Assembly (NCBI GenBank): GCA_020726505.1
Contig: JAHLEZ010000005.1
Coordinates: forward strand, 930,001-994,000
DNA: 64,000 nucleotides
Source: Leptodontidium sp. MPI-SDFR-AT-0119
Lineage: Eukaryota; Ascomycota; Leotiomycetes; Helotiales; Leptodontidiaceae
Reading direction: 5' to 3'
Under the pieces are notes generated by a model that made no database searches, was not told the origin of the DNA, and saw only the letters and a list, made by a program, of their open reading frames with translations. Below are positions 55,109-64,000 of the stretch, piece by piece. The translations under genes were made by a program, and so were the position numbers. Every line of letters starts with the position of its first letter. Within the stretch, counting starts at the first letter, position 1.

Positions 55109-57164
55109 CCTACTGCGAGGATCAATGAGAGCCGAGTGAGCCCTCTCCCATGTGTCCCTTTTTCCTTACATGCTTAAATTCCTTCTGTCTGTAATTCATG
55201 CGGATGCGAGGGAACCATCAGGTCCTTTCTAAGGAACGGTTCTCAAGGGCAAGTAAGCCCAAACAATATATTTCAAATGAACCAAGCCTTAAAGTTTCCC
55301 CCGCCACAGATCTTACATGCCGAAAATATTGTGATATGAACTTTAAAACCCCGAAATTATGTATAATAGAAGAGCAAGACACAGAGCCATCAAACACCCC
55401 CCTTTCGCTGCTTTGTCCCTCGAATTATATGTCCAAATGCTAACACATCCCAGAGCCTTGTTGATATTCGACGAGATTCATCTGGGATTCTGGCCACAAC
55501 ATGTGTCATTCCTGGGGTTACCGGCACGATCTCTTATTTGACCGAAATCAGCGTGTATTTTGGTACTTCGACAAGCTGTGGGGTCAGCGCTCTGAGCGGT
55601 CTTGATCCACGATACAGCCTCGTGAGGGCAGGAAATTGTTAGGAGAGGAGGCGGTTTTGGTCACAAATTATGTAACGTTTACCTCTTTTTAGATCCAGAC
55701 TGTTCTGTTGCAACAACGAGGTCCTGCAAATATCTGCTTTCACTGTTTTTTGAAAGAATACAAAGATACAACGATACAATGAGTCAGAGAGTGTGAATTA
55801 CAAAGGTTACGAAGTTGGTTGACACTCTGTAATTTTCAAGTCTCAGTCCCCAATGCGGCCATTTTTTTTTTATCCCCTCAAAAATTCAGACTCTGTCCTC
55901 TGTATCATCTCATTCCCAAGCATCGCCATCCTCCTAGCTACCTTTGAATCCTCCTGCGAGACCTAAATTGCTTCTATTCTTGAGCCCTCAAATAGCATCC
56001 TAGATTATCAGCACTCCAGCATCATGGTTGCACCATATCCCTGTAATTCTCGCCGTCCCAGGAATCTATCAGTCCGATTGGCCCTTGAACCAGCATCTCA
56101 TAAAAAGGTCTTGTGGCCAGTGTATGGAGAACGTTCTAACAGTATGGATCCTTACAGTAGCTTGCAGATCAGACCTCGATTAGCTGATTGATCTCAAATA
56201 TCTCCAAATCCAGGATTAGAAACGGGAACCAACATCAAAAGCGTCAAATCCAGGGGTGCTGTGCAACAGACAGATAGCTTAATATTTCGAAAGCATCCAT
56301 CAAAATCAAGAAAGGGGGGAATTTAAGGATAGTATTACATCAAACCATGACACCCAACTACCCGTTCCAAGCTTGGGATCCAGGTACTTTTGCCGAGTTT
56401 GTGCTACTTAATCTTGAAACTTCACTATCGAATAGTAGCATCAAGCTGCAGAGTATCGGAATGTACTCTCGAGTCCAACTCTCGATTGGGTGCCAATCAC
56501 TATCACACGCACTGAATTAACCCCTCCTCGCTTCCTGGTTGGAGCAAAAACATACCAGCCGCCCGACCCCACAATGACAACAGAAGGATCACATCACGAA
56601 AGCCATTCCCGTTCCTGTGTAACGCTTGAAATAAAGCTTGATATTACACCGCATCCCAACCTCGTCTTCCGATAGGACACAACCCCGAAATAGCGACAAG
56701 CTTTCTCCAAACAACCCGATTCCCCAGATCGTCGCCCTCGGTTGGGTGCGGATGTTTTCTTGACAGACTTTCAGCTCAAAGTGAAGGATTTAGCATAAAT
56801 AAATGCAATTCCACAAAGATGGTTTGAGTTCATAAGATGGATAGACTGTTGTGCCGCACTCTATGGGATTTGCTCGGTTTTGGTGGCACGATGTCGCGCA
56901 GTTGCTCTGGATGAGTGACAGCTCATGGCGCGCACGAGGATTCTGCGTTAGTGTCATAGTTCTATTTACGCATCTCAATCTATTTCTTCGAACCAAGTCG
57001 AATGCAAACAGCTGGGGAATTTAGTTCCGCTGGCGGCGCTGCCCCAGACCTTGCGTATATAAGATGCTGTTTATTCCCATGTGTTTACTTCCATCTACAC
57101 GATCAAACATTCTTAGGGTATCTTTCAACATATCAGCCCACGATATTTACAACCTCACCTCACA
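55109..57164. other. Intergenic, nothing recognised
   Basis: 2 kb without a supported gene; only short open frames. The last ~150 bases are the promoter of the secreted protein gene. Confidence 0.5.
57056..57063 (+). promoter_or_regulatory. TATA box of the secreted Cys-rich gene
   Basis: TATATAAG, about 100 bases before the ATG at 57165. Confidence 0.6.
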
Positions 57165-57720
57165 ATGAAGTACCTTGCACTCACCCTCAGTACTCTCCTG
57201 ACCATCACAACCTCCCTCACCCTCCCCACCGAAATGACCGAGAACCCAGCCTACATCCTCCGAAAACGTCAAGAAACGGGCTTCCAAACCCATTCGTGTG
57301 CTATCGTCGGCACAGGAAATGCTTTCTGCCGCACCTGTGACAAGACGAGCTGTAACTCCGTGAAGACTCTCACTCATGGGACGAAGTACAATTTCGACTG
57401 TGTGTGCCGAAGCGGGGAGTGCGTTGATGGGCTTTGGTAAGTGGTCTTACCATGAAGTGTGCAAGGGATGAGAACTGATCGGACTGTGTGCAGTGGATGG
57501 GATTATGCATATGATTACAACTGCTGGGTTTGGGCTGGACGGTACGTTCGCTCTCCTTGAGGCGTTGTTGATGTACTGATTCCTTGATAGCACGGACGAT
57601 AACTGCCCAACTGCAGGCGCTCGTAAGTGTCCTCGATACAGACCTAACTAAATTGGAATTTTCAGCTGATCTTCTGTTTCTCTAGACGGCTTGACTGAAT
57701 GCGCATTCTGCAAGAGATGA
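57165..57720 (+). CDS. Small secreted 12-cysteine protein, SH3b-like
   Basis: Four exons: 57165-57436, 57494-57541, 57591-57622, 57686-57720, giving 128 aa; all phases fit. The last acceptor (57685) is chosen over 57665, which would lose the cysteines of the end (ECAFCKR). Signal peptide MKYLALTLSTLLTITTSLTL, then a LRKR basic site that may be a Kex2-type cleavage point. The mature part has 12 cysteines, an even number suggesting disulphides. It loosely follows a bacterial-SH3-like pattern known in fungal secreted proteins: GTGNAFCRTC, SVKTLTHGTKYNFDCVC, then DGLWC and NCWVWAGRTDDNC. Acts outside the cell; small, Cys-rich and secreted is also the profile of effector candidates, but no activity can be assigned. 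Confidence 0.75.
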
Positions 57721-58338
57721 AGAAATTCTGAATGGAGTTCTGAGCAGGTGGTGCTCGGTATTTTTGATTCAGAAAGCCCTGTGTTTACTTTCCATACTTG
57801 TTTTGGTCAGCAAGAGTCCCTGTTGAGCTGCGCCGTAAAAAAAAAAAGGCTGGAGCGATGTGGGTGGATCCAAACTCGAGGTGCATCTTCGCTATTTCTC
57901 CTTCTCGGTCGTGGTGCAAGCTTGGCAAGGACATGAAAATCGTACAGTAAACGCGTACACAATTTGAAAATGACATTGAAGTTGAAACATCATGATCTCT
58001 CCTGTACAGCGTCCCATCAAAGTATTAAGCTTGATTAGAGTAAGCTCGCTTAGGACCCCTGAGCAGCAGTGAAGGATGACACTTGCTCTGTCTTCAGCCT
58101 TTCTCTGAATATCGTAGGATGAGAGAGCTATACCTACCCTATGTCAGTCATAGAAAGGAAGTATTCGAAGACCGGATTAAATGCAATTACCACCAGCTAT
58201 ATTTGACTGGCATGATGGGTCCCCACCTCGTTCATGCTGAAACCCCTCCTCGATAAACCCAGAGACATTTCGACTGGAAATCGCTATACAAAGAAGCAAA
58301 ACAGATGCAGTTGGACTAGTTGCAAAACAACCCAATGT
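57721..58338. other. Intergenic between convergent genes
   Basis: A12 run near 57839. Nothing else seen. Confidence 0.5.
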
Positions 58339-59316
58339 CTATCTTGGACCCTTGAACCCATACGACAACCTATCGAGCCTAGCAGCCGCTCGTCCCGTCC
58401 AAACAGGTGGTCCAGGAATTTTGTAGGTCTAAAGACATCAGCACATCATCGCATTGCCGAAGGCCAGCGCGTAGGACTTACCGTCGCATTTCCAATATCT
58501 TCAGTATATATATCGAGGTTAATCTCAGGTTCTAGATTTCCAAGTCAGCACTTCTCCCCTTCCTTCCCCAGACTCCTCCATCGAACAAAGAAGGACAACC
58601 CACGGCTCATATCCCACACGCCCGGAATACTAGTCAAGAACTCCTTGCCCGGAACCTCCTTCCCCTTCCCGCCAACAACAAGATGCGCACACTGCGGATA
58701 GAACTGTGGACGATGCGCGATATGGAGAGCGATAATCTCATGCCTGATCAAATAGCTGCCGGCCTTCAACCCCCTCGGTATAGACTCAGTCCATAAATTC
58801 GGCGTGCCATCCCAATGCTGGAAGTCTCTCTGTCCCCACATCCCTTCCCTGACGGTACCTGTGAGGAGAACCCTCTCGGCGATCTTGAACCACTTCGCCT
58901 CTGAAGGGTTGAACTTCTGGCATGAGACGCCGCAGTCTGCCATCCAGAGAACCATGGGTCCGACGGTGTGAAGCCAGAAGTAGTAGACTGCTGTTATGTT
59001 GTCGCCTGCATTGATGGGGATTGAGGATACGGCTGGGTCGCCGGGGAAGTTGCATGCCAGTGAGGTGTTGGTTGTTTCGAAGATTGGGTCGATGGTTATC
59101 CATTTGCGTTGGACGAGCCAGGGTTGGCCGTCCTGGTCGGAGGATGGGATGGCTGGATCATATCTATGCTTGTTAGGGAGAGTTAAGCAGTGGGTTTGAA
59201 GGACTGGTGGGTTACCCAGTGTAGTCGACCCCGTTGACCGTGTATTTTGATGTTCCTCCATGAGCTGTCACCAAATCCAGCACACAGGCCGCGAGAATGA
59301 GGAGCAGACGACGCAT
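58339..59316 (-). CDS. AA9 lytic polysaccharide monooxygenase
   Basis: Copper enzyme (formerly GH61) that oxidatively cuts cellulose or hemicellulose outside the cell. Exons 59316-59216, 59163-58604, 58531-58482 and 58428-58339, all in phase, give 266 aa. The signal peptide (MRRLLLILAACVLDLVTA) ends exactly before HGGTSKYTVNGVDYTG, so His19 becomes the N-terminal copper ligand. The second ligand is His99 (WLHTVGPMV) and the axial Tyr is Tyr189 (PQFYPQC). RHEIIALH and ESIPRGLKAGSY are family hallmarks. The last exons (INLDIYTEDIGNAT, TYKIPGPPVW) are recovered only by splicing. There is no CBM1 cellulose-binding module; length suits a catalytic domain alone. Divergent from the CE1 esterase, 530 bases apart, suggesting joint induction. 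Confidence 0.9.
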
Positions 59317-59846
59317 CCTTCAATGAACTCCGATGAACATAGAATATGAGTCTTAGCACGAGAATATACTCTCAGAGCAATCCATCCCAACCCAAACATG
59401 GCAGCACAACGTGGCCACCTCCTCGGCAGGATCTCAAGTCACTTTAACCCCTTTCATCACCCAACCGAACTACCCGAGACAGCTGACCCTAAAGCTTCTA
59501 TCCGCCTCCAGAAGCAGCCATTGATCACCTACTCAATTCCTCACAAATTTTAAGCAATAAACAGTGTTGTGGGGAAGTCATTTGCTTGTTTCAGCCTCAT
59601 CTGCAATGCCAGGGTTGGATGGTTCCCCAGATTCGGCTATTTGGGATGAGCCTGTGGGAAAGCTTGACTTCGGCATTTTTCATATCAGCCAGATAAGACG
59701 TGAGTATTGGTATGGATCGAGAGATATTGTACAGTGTGGGGCGCGAGGCGTGCGATATAAAATGGGGGCGTCTCGCTCGAGAGTAGTCCTTGGCTTTTTC
59801 TTGGGAGGTGAGATATACGCTGTGAATATTTGTTTACTTACACATC
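59317..59846. promoter_or_regulatory. Shared AA9/CE1 upstream region
   Basis: 530 bases between the divergent ATGs. TATAAAA at 59756-59762 serves the esterase. I did not find a clear regulator site cluster by eye. Confidence 0.5.
59756..59762 (+). promoter_or_regulatory. TATA box of the CE1 esterase
   Basis: TATAAAA, about 85 bases before the ATG at 59847. Confidence 0.6.
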
Positions 59847-60832
59847 ATGCGGTTTTCTACACTTCTTGCTGTCGTAGCACTGGCTTGTACGTCGGTACAT
59901 GGAGCGGCTTTAACAAAAGTAAGCAACTATGGAGGTAAAGCAACTTCCAAAGCTCAGATGTGAGAAACAGTTCCATTCCTCTAATACCAGCTCACTGACA
60001 GACAACCAGGTGGGTCTACGTTCCAGACAACGTCAAACCCAACCCGTCTCTGGTAGTCGCAATCCACTCCTGCGAATCTTCAGCACAGAAATATTTCCAG
60101 AATGACAAGATCCCGTGGAAAAAAGGCTCAGATGGTAAAGGATACGTCACCATCTGGCCGAGTGCTCCTCAGAGTTGCTGGGATGTTTCAAGCAAATCGA
60201 CACTTGTACGGAATGGAGGCGGGGACTCGAACGCTATTGCGAATATGATCATCTACGCTATGGACAAGTACAAGGTCAATGCGACTCAGGTCTTCGTGAC
60301 TGGAGGGTCATCGGGAGGTAGGATTTCCTTCCTCTTGGCTTCTGATTCGGGAGGAGTGACTGACTCGGCTCCAGCGATGATGGGAAACGTAATGGCCGCA
60401 GCATATCCAGACCTCATGTCGGCCGTATCCGTCTATTCAGGTGTAGCGGCTGGGTGCTATGTCGGTGCCGGAGTCGCGCAATGGAACAACGCCTGCGCAA
60501 ACGGCCAAAGCACCAAGACCGCACAGGCTTGGGGTGATATAGCTCGCGCGATATATCCTGGATACAACGGGACTCGGCCAAGGATGCAAATCTGGCACGG
60601 CTCAGCAGATGGGACGATCGCGCCCCAGAACTACCAAGAGGAGCTCAAGCAGTGGACGAATATATTTGGCGTTAGTATGAATGCGACGGATTCGAAAGAC
60701 AATACCCCGGAAGCAAAGTACAAGACTAGTAATTATGGACCGAATGTCCAGGGGATCTATGCTACGGGTGTTGGGCATTCATGTCCTTCGCACTTGGCGG
60801 AGTCGGAGGCGTGGTTTGGGTTGGTGAAGTGA
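59847..60832 (+). CDS. CE1-type acetylxylan/feruloyl esterase
   Basis: Secreted serine esterase of carbohydrate esterase family 1 (PHB-depolymerase-like), which removes acetyl or feruloyl groups from xylan. Exons 59847-59959, 60010-60317 and 60375-60832, 292 aa. The first intron splits the Met codon before WVYVPDNVKPNPSL. The second (57 nt, in frame) must be removed to restore the nucleophile region VTGGSSG-AMMGNVMAAAYPD; unspliced it would insert 19 residues there. Signal peptide MRFSTLLAVVALACTSVHG. Catalytic triad: Ser138 in GGSSG, Asp in WHGSADGTI, His in GVGHSCPSH. No CBM1 module. Pairs with the divergent AA9 enzyme as a plant-cell-wall unit. Confidence 0.88.
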
Positions 60833-62156
60833 GGCCGAAACAGGGATCGTAGATGAAGGGATGTATATAGTGGTGGAGGGCTGTGTTTGTATATATGAAT
60901 TCGATCGCCGAAGGGAAGATTTTCTATGAGAAGTACAGAGCAATGGCGCAAAAGCATGAATCCGCAGCTAAAGGATATTGCGATGATGAAAACGCATTGC
61001 CCGGGAGACACAAAGGGCAGGCATGAAAGACAAGATCACAGTAACTGATCTGGGAAACAAGTGCTCCCAACATTCAGCAGAGAGGAGGCGCCTTCAGCTT
61101 TCGCCACGGTGGGAATCGTCGGCAGCATCACCAGCGATCAAGCAACCGATTTTCACCGCGTAGACGGGCCGAGATTGATAAAAAAAGAAAAATCGGCATT
61201 TGAAGCCCTGAAGCGGGCTGAAGAGTTTGGATAGTTCGACGAGAACCATAGGTGACTGATGATGACGAACTGCAAAAATGGAAGTTGAGATATGAGGCTT
61301 GGTTGGAAGGTAATAGAGAGATGAACCAGCAGGTTTTTATATACAATTCCGAGCACTCAGAGGAGAGCTTGCCCTTGATTAATTTCCCGGGCGACCAAGT
61401 TGATGCCAGGTGAGGCTCCTAGGTAACAAGAAGAGCAAGATAAGAGTTCGGTCGCAGTCACGTGACAGCATGACAGCTTCACTCGAGCCGTCTGTCCTTT
61501 GGGCTTGTGTGGAATCTTGAGATATTGAAGGCTGGAAAATGATCTGCTTTGAAGGAAAGTATTCTTTCATGGGTGTCTCATCACACAACACACTTGCGGT
61601 TCATCTGAAAGGAAAGAAAACAACCATTCGGGAAGAAATTTGCGGTACCGCTCGTCTTCTGGCAGGTTCTCCCACACCGCGCAGAGAAAAGCACCACAGC
61701 ACAAGTAACAAGCAGAAGCCACCACGGCGTAATACTATCAACTGCAAGGCATAGATGTGAACACAACAAAGACGTTCTGTTTCAACACAAGCAAACGAGA
61801 ACAAGCAAACAACTCAAACGAAGCGAAACCTCTAAGACAACAAAGCCCCATTGTCAAGCATTCGCTTCCCAAAAGAACTACCCAATGAAAATACAAAGAG
61901 CCCTTACGAAGGAGCCAGAGAACAGAAAGTATCTGCCATGTATATATGTTTCATACACTGTCTAGTGTTTAGTTTCGTCTTAGCGCTGTCATCTTCTCAT
62001 AGCTAGGTTTTTATATACCCACTGTATTCTCCTGGGTATTTCTTTCCCTCCATATATCGTACAAAGCAGACGAAGAAGAAGCAGAAGAAGAAACGAAACA
62101 GAGATACCCAGAGAGAATTTCCAAAGCACAACGGTTCAGAATACAGTTCAGCAACC
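60833..62156. other. Intergenic, nothing recognised
   Basis: 3' flank of the esterase and a long upstream region of the 62157 gene (A/G-rich leader from ~62060). No gene supported. Confidence 0.5.
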
Positions 62157-63281
62157 ATGTGTCACATAAAAGTGAGCCACCCCTGCGGCCATTCCGGGAT
62201 CGATAAGAGTCACCAATGTAGGGAGTACAAACTCCGCCTCCAGAAAGCGAATCGTCAACAGAACTCAGGCTGTTTCGGCTTCTTCAGCTGCTTCTTCCCC
62301 TCTCCCGAGACCATAAAGTGTGAGGCACCACCAGCTACGAGGACAGAGTTGAACATCTGTCCTGACTGCTTGGCAGCGAAAATCCGAGCTGTTCAAGAGA
62401 AAAAAGTGAGGTGGGAGGAGAAAGTGGGCAGGATACAGGGGTGGAATGATGTCACGAACGAGGAGATTGCAAAGGCCAGCCGCGAGGAGAAGAGAAGGTG
62501 GCACCGCTGCCGGAGATGTGTGAGCGAAAACAGACACCCAGATACGGCTGCCAGAGCTGCGAATGGCGGACGGTGCTGTGTGAGAGACCCAGCGGAGGTT
62601 GCAGAGCAGAAGAAGACTCGTATTCCTCACCCACCTGGCTCTGCAAGGAAACCGGTATTGAGAGTGGTGACGGGAGAACAACGTTTCCCTGTGCCCCAGC
62701 ACATGACCAGCCAGCAGAAGATGAGGGCTGAGGCTACTAGAGCAGCACAGAGCTACGGCTGGGGTCATCAACGGAAAGGTGACTGGAAGTACGTTGATGC
62801 TGGTCTCGTGAAGCAGTGTATCAATACGCCTGGCTGCGATCCGAAAGATATCGGGACGGGTCCTCCTACCCAAGAGCCTATCTTTGAGAAGCCTGCCATA
62901 GATTGGCAGCAGTGGGAAAAAGCGAAGCAAGGCCCTCATGGCAGACTACCACCGATGCCTGAGGGACCGTTCCCCGTCCAACCGTTGAATATTAGGCGGG
63001 CGCGGGCTGTTCGATACCCCAATCGGAAACCTGTACCAACTAGGAAGCCCACTACAGCATCGAGACGCACACAAGAAATCGTGTCGCCGCTCTCGTCGCC
63101 TACTCCATCGAACCCGCCACCTGTCAGTCCCAATTGTGTGGTAGAGGATATCATGTCGGACCTGGATCAGCGTCTAGTCGATGCCATGAATTACTGGCAA
63201 CAAGAGCCCATAGCAGCCCCAACCCCGGTGTTTGGCCTGACCATGCCGCATCGGAGCGACCAGGTGACGACGCAGAGATAG
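62157..63281 (+). CDS. Cys/His-rich orphan protein, 374 aa
   Basis: Not assignable. Single exon with ATG in good context (aaccATGt). The N-terminal ~150 residues hold many Cys and His: MCHIKVSHPCGHSG, then CFGFFSCFF, a CPDC at ~68-71, CRRC and GGRCC. Similar starts (Met-Cys ... C-G-H) are common in fungal proteins of unknown role and may bind metal. A charged helix (AVQEKKVRWEEKVGRIQGWN) follows the CPDC. The C-terminal half is Pro/Arg-rich and disordered with conserved-looking W-containing patches (SYGWGHQRKGDWKYVDAG, IDWQQWEKAKQG). No signal peptide. Intact frame, no intron needed. Confidence 0.7.
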   Translation: MCHIKVSHPCGHSGIDKSHQCREYKLRLQKANRQQNSGCFGFFSCFFPSPETIKCEAPPATRTELNICPDCLAAKIRAVQEKKVRWEEKVGRIQGWNDVTNEEIAKASREEKRRWHRCRRCVSENRHPDTAARAANGGRCCVRDPAEVAEQKKTRIPHPPGSARKPVLRVVTGEQRFPVPQHMTSQQKMRAEATRAAQSYGWGHQRKGDWKYVDAGLVKQCINTPGCDPKDIGTGPPTQEPIFEKPAIDWQQWEKAKQGPHGRLPPMPEGPFPVQPLNIRRARAVRYPNRKPVPTRKPTTASRRTQEIVSPLSSPTPSNPPPVSPNCVVEDIMSDLDQRLVDAMNYWQQEPIAAPTPVFGLTMPHRSDQVTTQR

Positions 63282-63718
63282 AGAGTAGCTGCTGTAAATT
63301 GTAATATATTGAGTCATTGTACATAAGTACGACACAAAAAGAAAACCTTGTTCCCCCAGTGGCACCGTAACTTGCCAGTAAAATCATCATGACCGAACTC
63401 TTAGCTCAAGCATGCTGCTGTTCTACTCGCCGTAACATAACACATGGCATTCGCAAAGTAAGATTCGACGAAGTGCGAGCAAGTGAAGAAATGAAATGTT
63501 TTCTCACTGCATACTGGCCTCCCTATCACTTTTCGTATCCTGGGCAATTTTGTCCCCCTAGTGCGCCTTATTGACTCTTCCCTGGCTGGTCAAGCCATGT
63601 CCCCAATCGCTCAACATCACATACTCTGAGTTGGATTTCTTTCCGTAGCGATCATCGCTGTGTTTCGTTTTGCAGGCTTCTAGCCTATTCATGTCGGGCG
63701 AGTTGTGTCAAATCCAGT
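63282..63718. other. Intergenic between convergent genes
   Basis: 3' flanks of the 62157 gene and of the Mpo1-like gene. Open frame 63389-63574 is not supported. Confidence 0.5.
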
Positions 63719-64000
63719 CTAATTCGCCTTTCCATTCTTGGCACTCCCATTTCCATTCTGTTCCTTCTCTGCCTTGAACTTCTTGATTTCTTTGTCCACG
63801 GCGTCTCCAACTCTCTTCTGCAACTCTGGTCTGTAACCGAACTTGAACAGTGCTTCCATGAAGACAAAGAATGGAGCAAGGACCAATGCTTGTACCAAGT
63901 TATCCAGTAGCGCAGGGGCGCGGCCCTCGTATACTCCATGTCCTACGAATTGTGCGATCCAGGATATAACAAAGACAACAAGACTGGCCTGGTTGGCAAT
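63719..64000 (-). CDS. DUF962/Mpo1-like protein, 3' part
   Basis: Partial: 93 codons plus stop, running off the right edge, so the frame has no start in the window. It reads VISWIAQFVGHGVYEGRAPA, then LLDNLVQALVLAPFFVFMEA and LFKFGYRPELQKRV, then a Lys/Glu-rich tail. This is the conserved C-terminal half of the DUF962 family. In yeast the member Mpo1 is an ER dioxygenase that shortens 2-hydroxy fatty acids from phytosphingosine breakdown. Visible family features are the H-G-x-x-E-G-R-A-P-A motif with a candidate iron-binding His and two hydrophobic membrane-like stretches. Expected to lie in the ER membrane. Confidence 0.85.
   Translation of the reverse strand: MANQASLVVFVISWIAQFVGHGVYEGRAPALLDNLVQALVLAPFFVFMEALFKFGYRPELQKRVGDAVDKEIKKFKAEKEQNGNGSAKNGKAN

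Noticed and set aside
62265..62939. 224-codon minus-strand frame
   Set aside because: Shadow of the Cys-rich plus-strand gene; no motif or start context.
1..64000. CRISPR array, rRNA, intact transposase or reverse transcriptase
   Set aside because: None seen; repeats present are hairpins, homopolymers or short tandem units.

Overview
The window is nuclear DNA from a filamentous ascomycete (Pezizomycotina; the gene set would suit Leotiomycetes, but that is a guess). Signs are short GT-AG introns of about 44-101 nt with CTAAC/CTGAC-like branch points, small Zn2Cys6 and bZIP proteins, BTB and 2EXR families, a HeLo (HET-s-type) domain, an AA9 lytic polysaccharide monooxygenase, a CE1 esterase and a tyrosinase. 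There are no bacterial-style operons. No rRNA, tRNA, CRISPR array or intact transposon was seen. Most exon limits are my own reading of phase and splice sites.

Left part (1-31.5 kb): almost all genes are orphan-like, low-complexity, probably nuclear proteins. They include an 841-aa protein with a new ~44-residue tandem repeat (3351-5977), a 180-aa and a 233-aa orphan, Zn2Cys6 proteins at 12244-13242 and 26471-27318, a small CxxC protein with a SUMO-interaction-like motif (15611-16305), a 651-aa disordered protein (20732-22746), a compact bZIP protein (24306-24981) and a 485-aa protein (29754-31211). The last shares a new C-terminal motif with the Zn2Cys6 protein at 12244. Decayed gene remains (374-1983, 17253-19949), a 48-bp near-perfect palindrome, a ~400-bp inverted repeat and an AT-rich foldback block lie between them.

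Middle (31.5-50 kb): a 543-aa protein joining a HeLo domain, a Spa2-type GIT/SHD repeat pair and a Ste50-like Ras-association domain (33758-35443, minus); a decayed orphan (37494-38379, minus); a conserved NTF2-like-domain protein (40084-41910); a frame-broken 2EXR gene (minus); a BTB protein; an orphan frame interrupted by one stop; and a secreted tyrosinase (minus). The 2EXR and tyrosinase genes are interrupted by single-base length changes in short homopolymers, so assembly error and true decay are both possible.

Right part (50-64 kb): a divergent pair of paralogues with paired CxxC...CxxC-(F/Y)P knuckles, an orphan acidic protein, a 12-cysteine secreted protein, a divergent AA9-CE1 pair that would act together on plant cell wall, a Cys-rich orphan (62157-63281), and the 3' end of a DUF962/Mpo1-like gene running off the edge.

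The strongest candidates for something undescribed are the HeLo-GIT-RA fusion, the divergent CxxC-knuckle pair, the shared C-terminal W-IDRV...WA-RM motif, and the 44-residue nuclear repeat.
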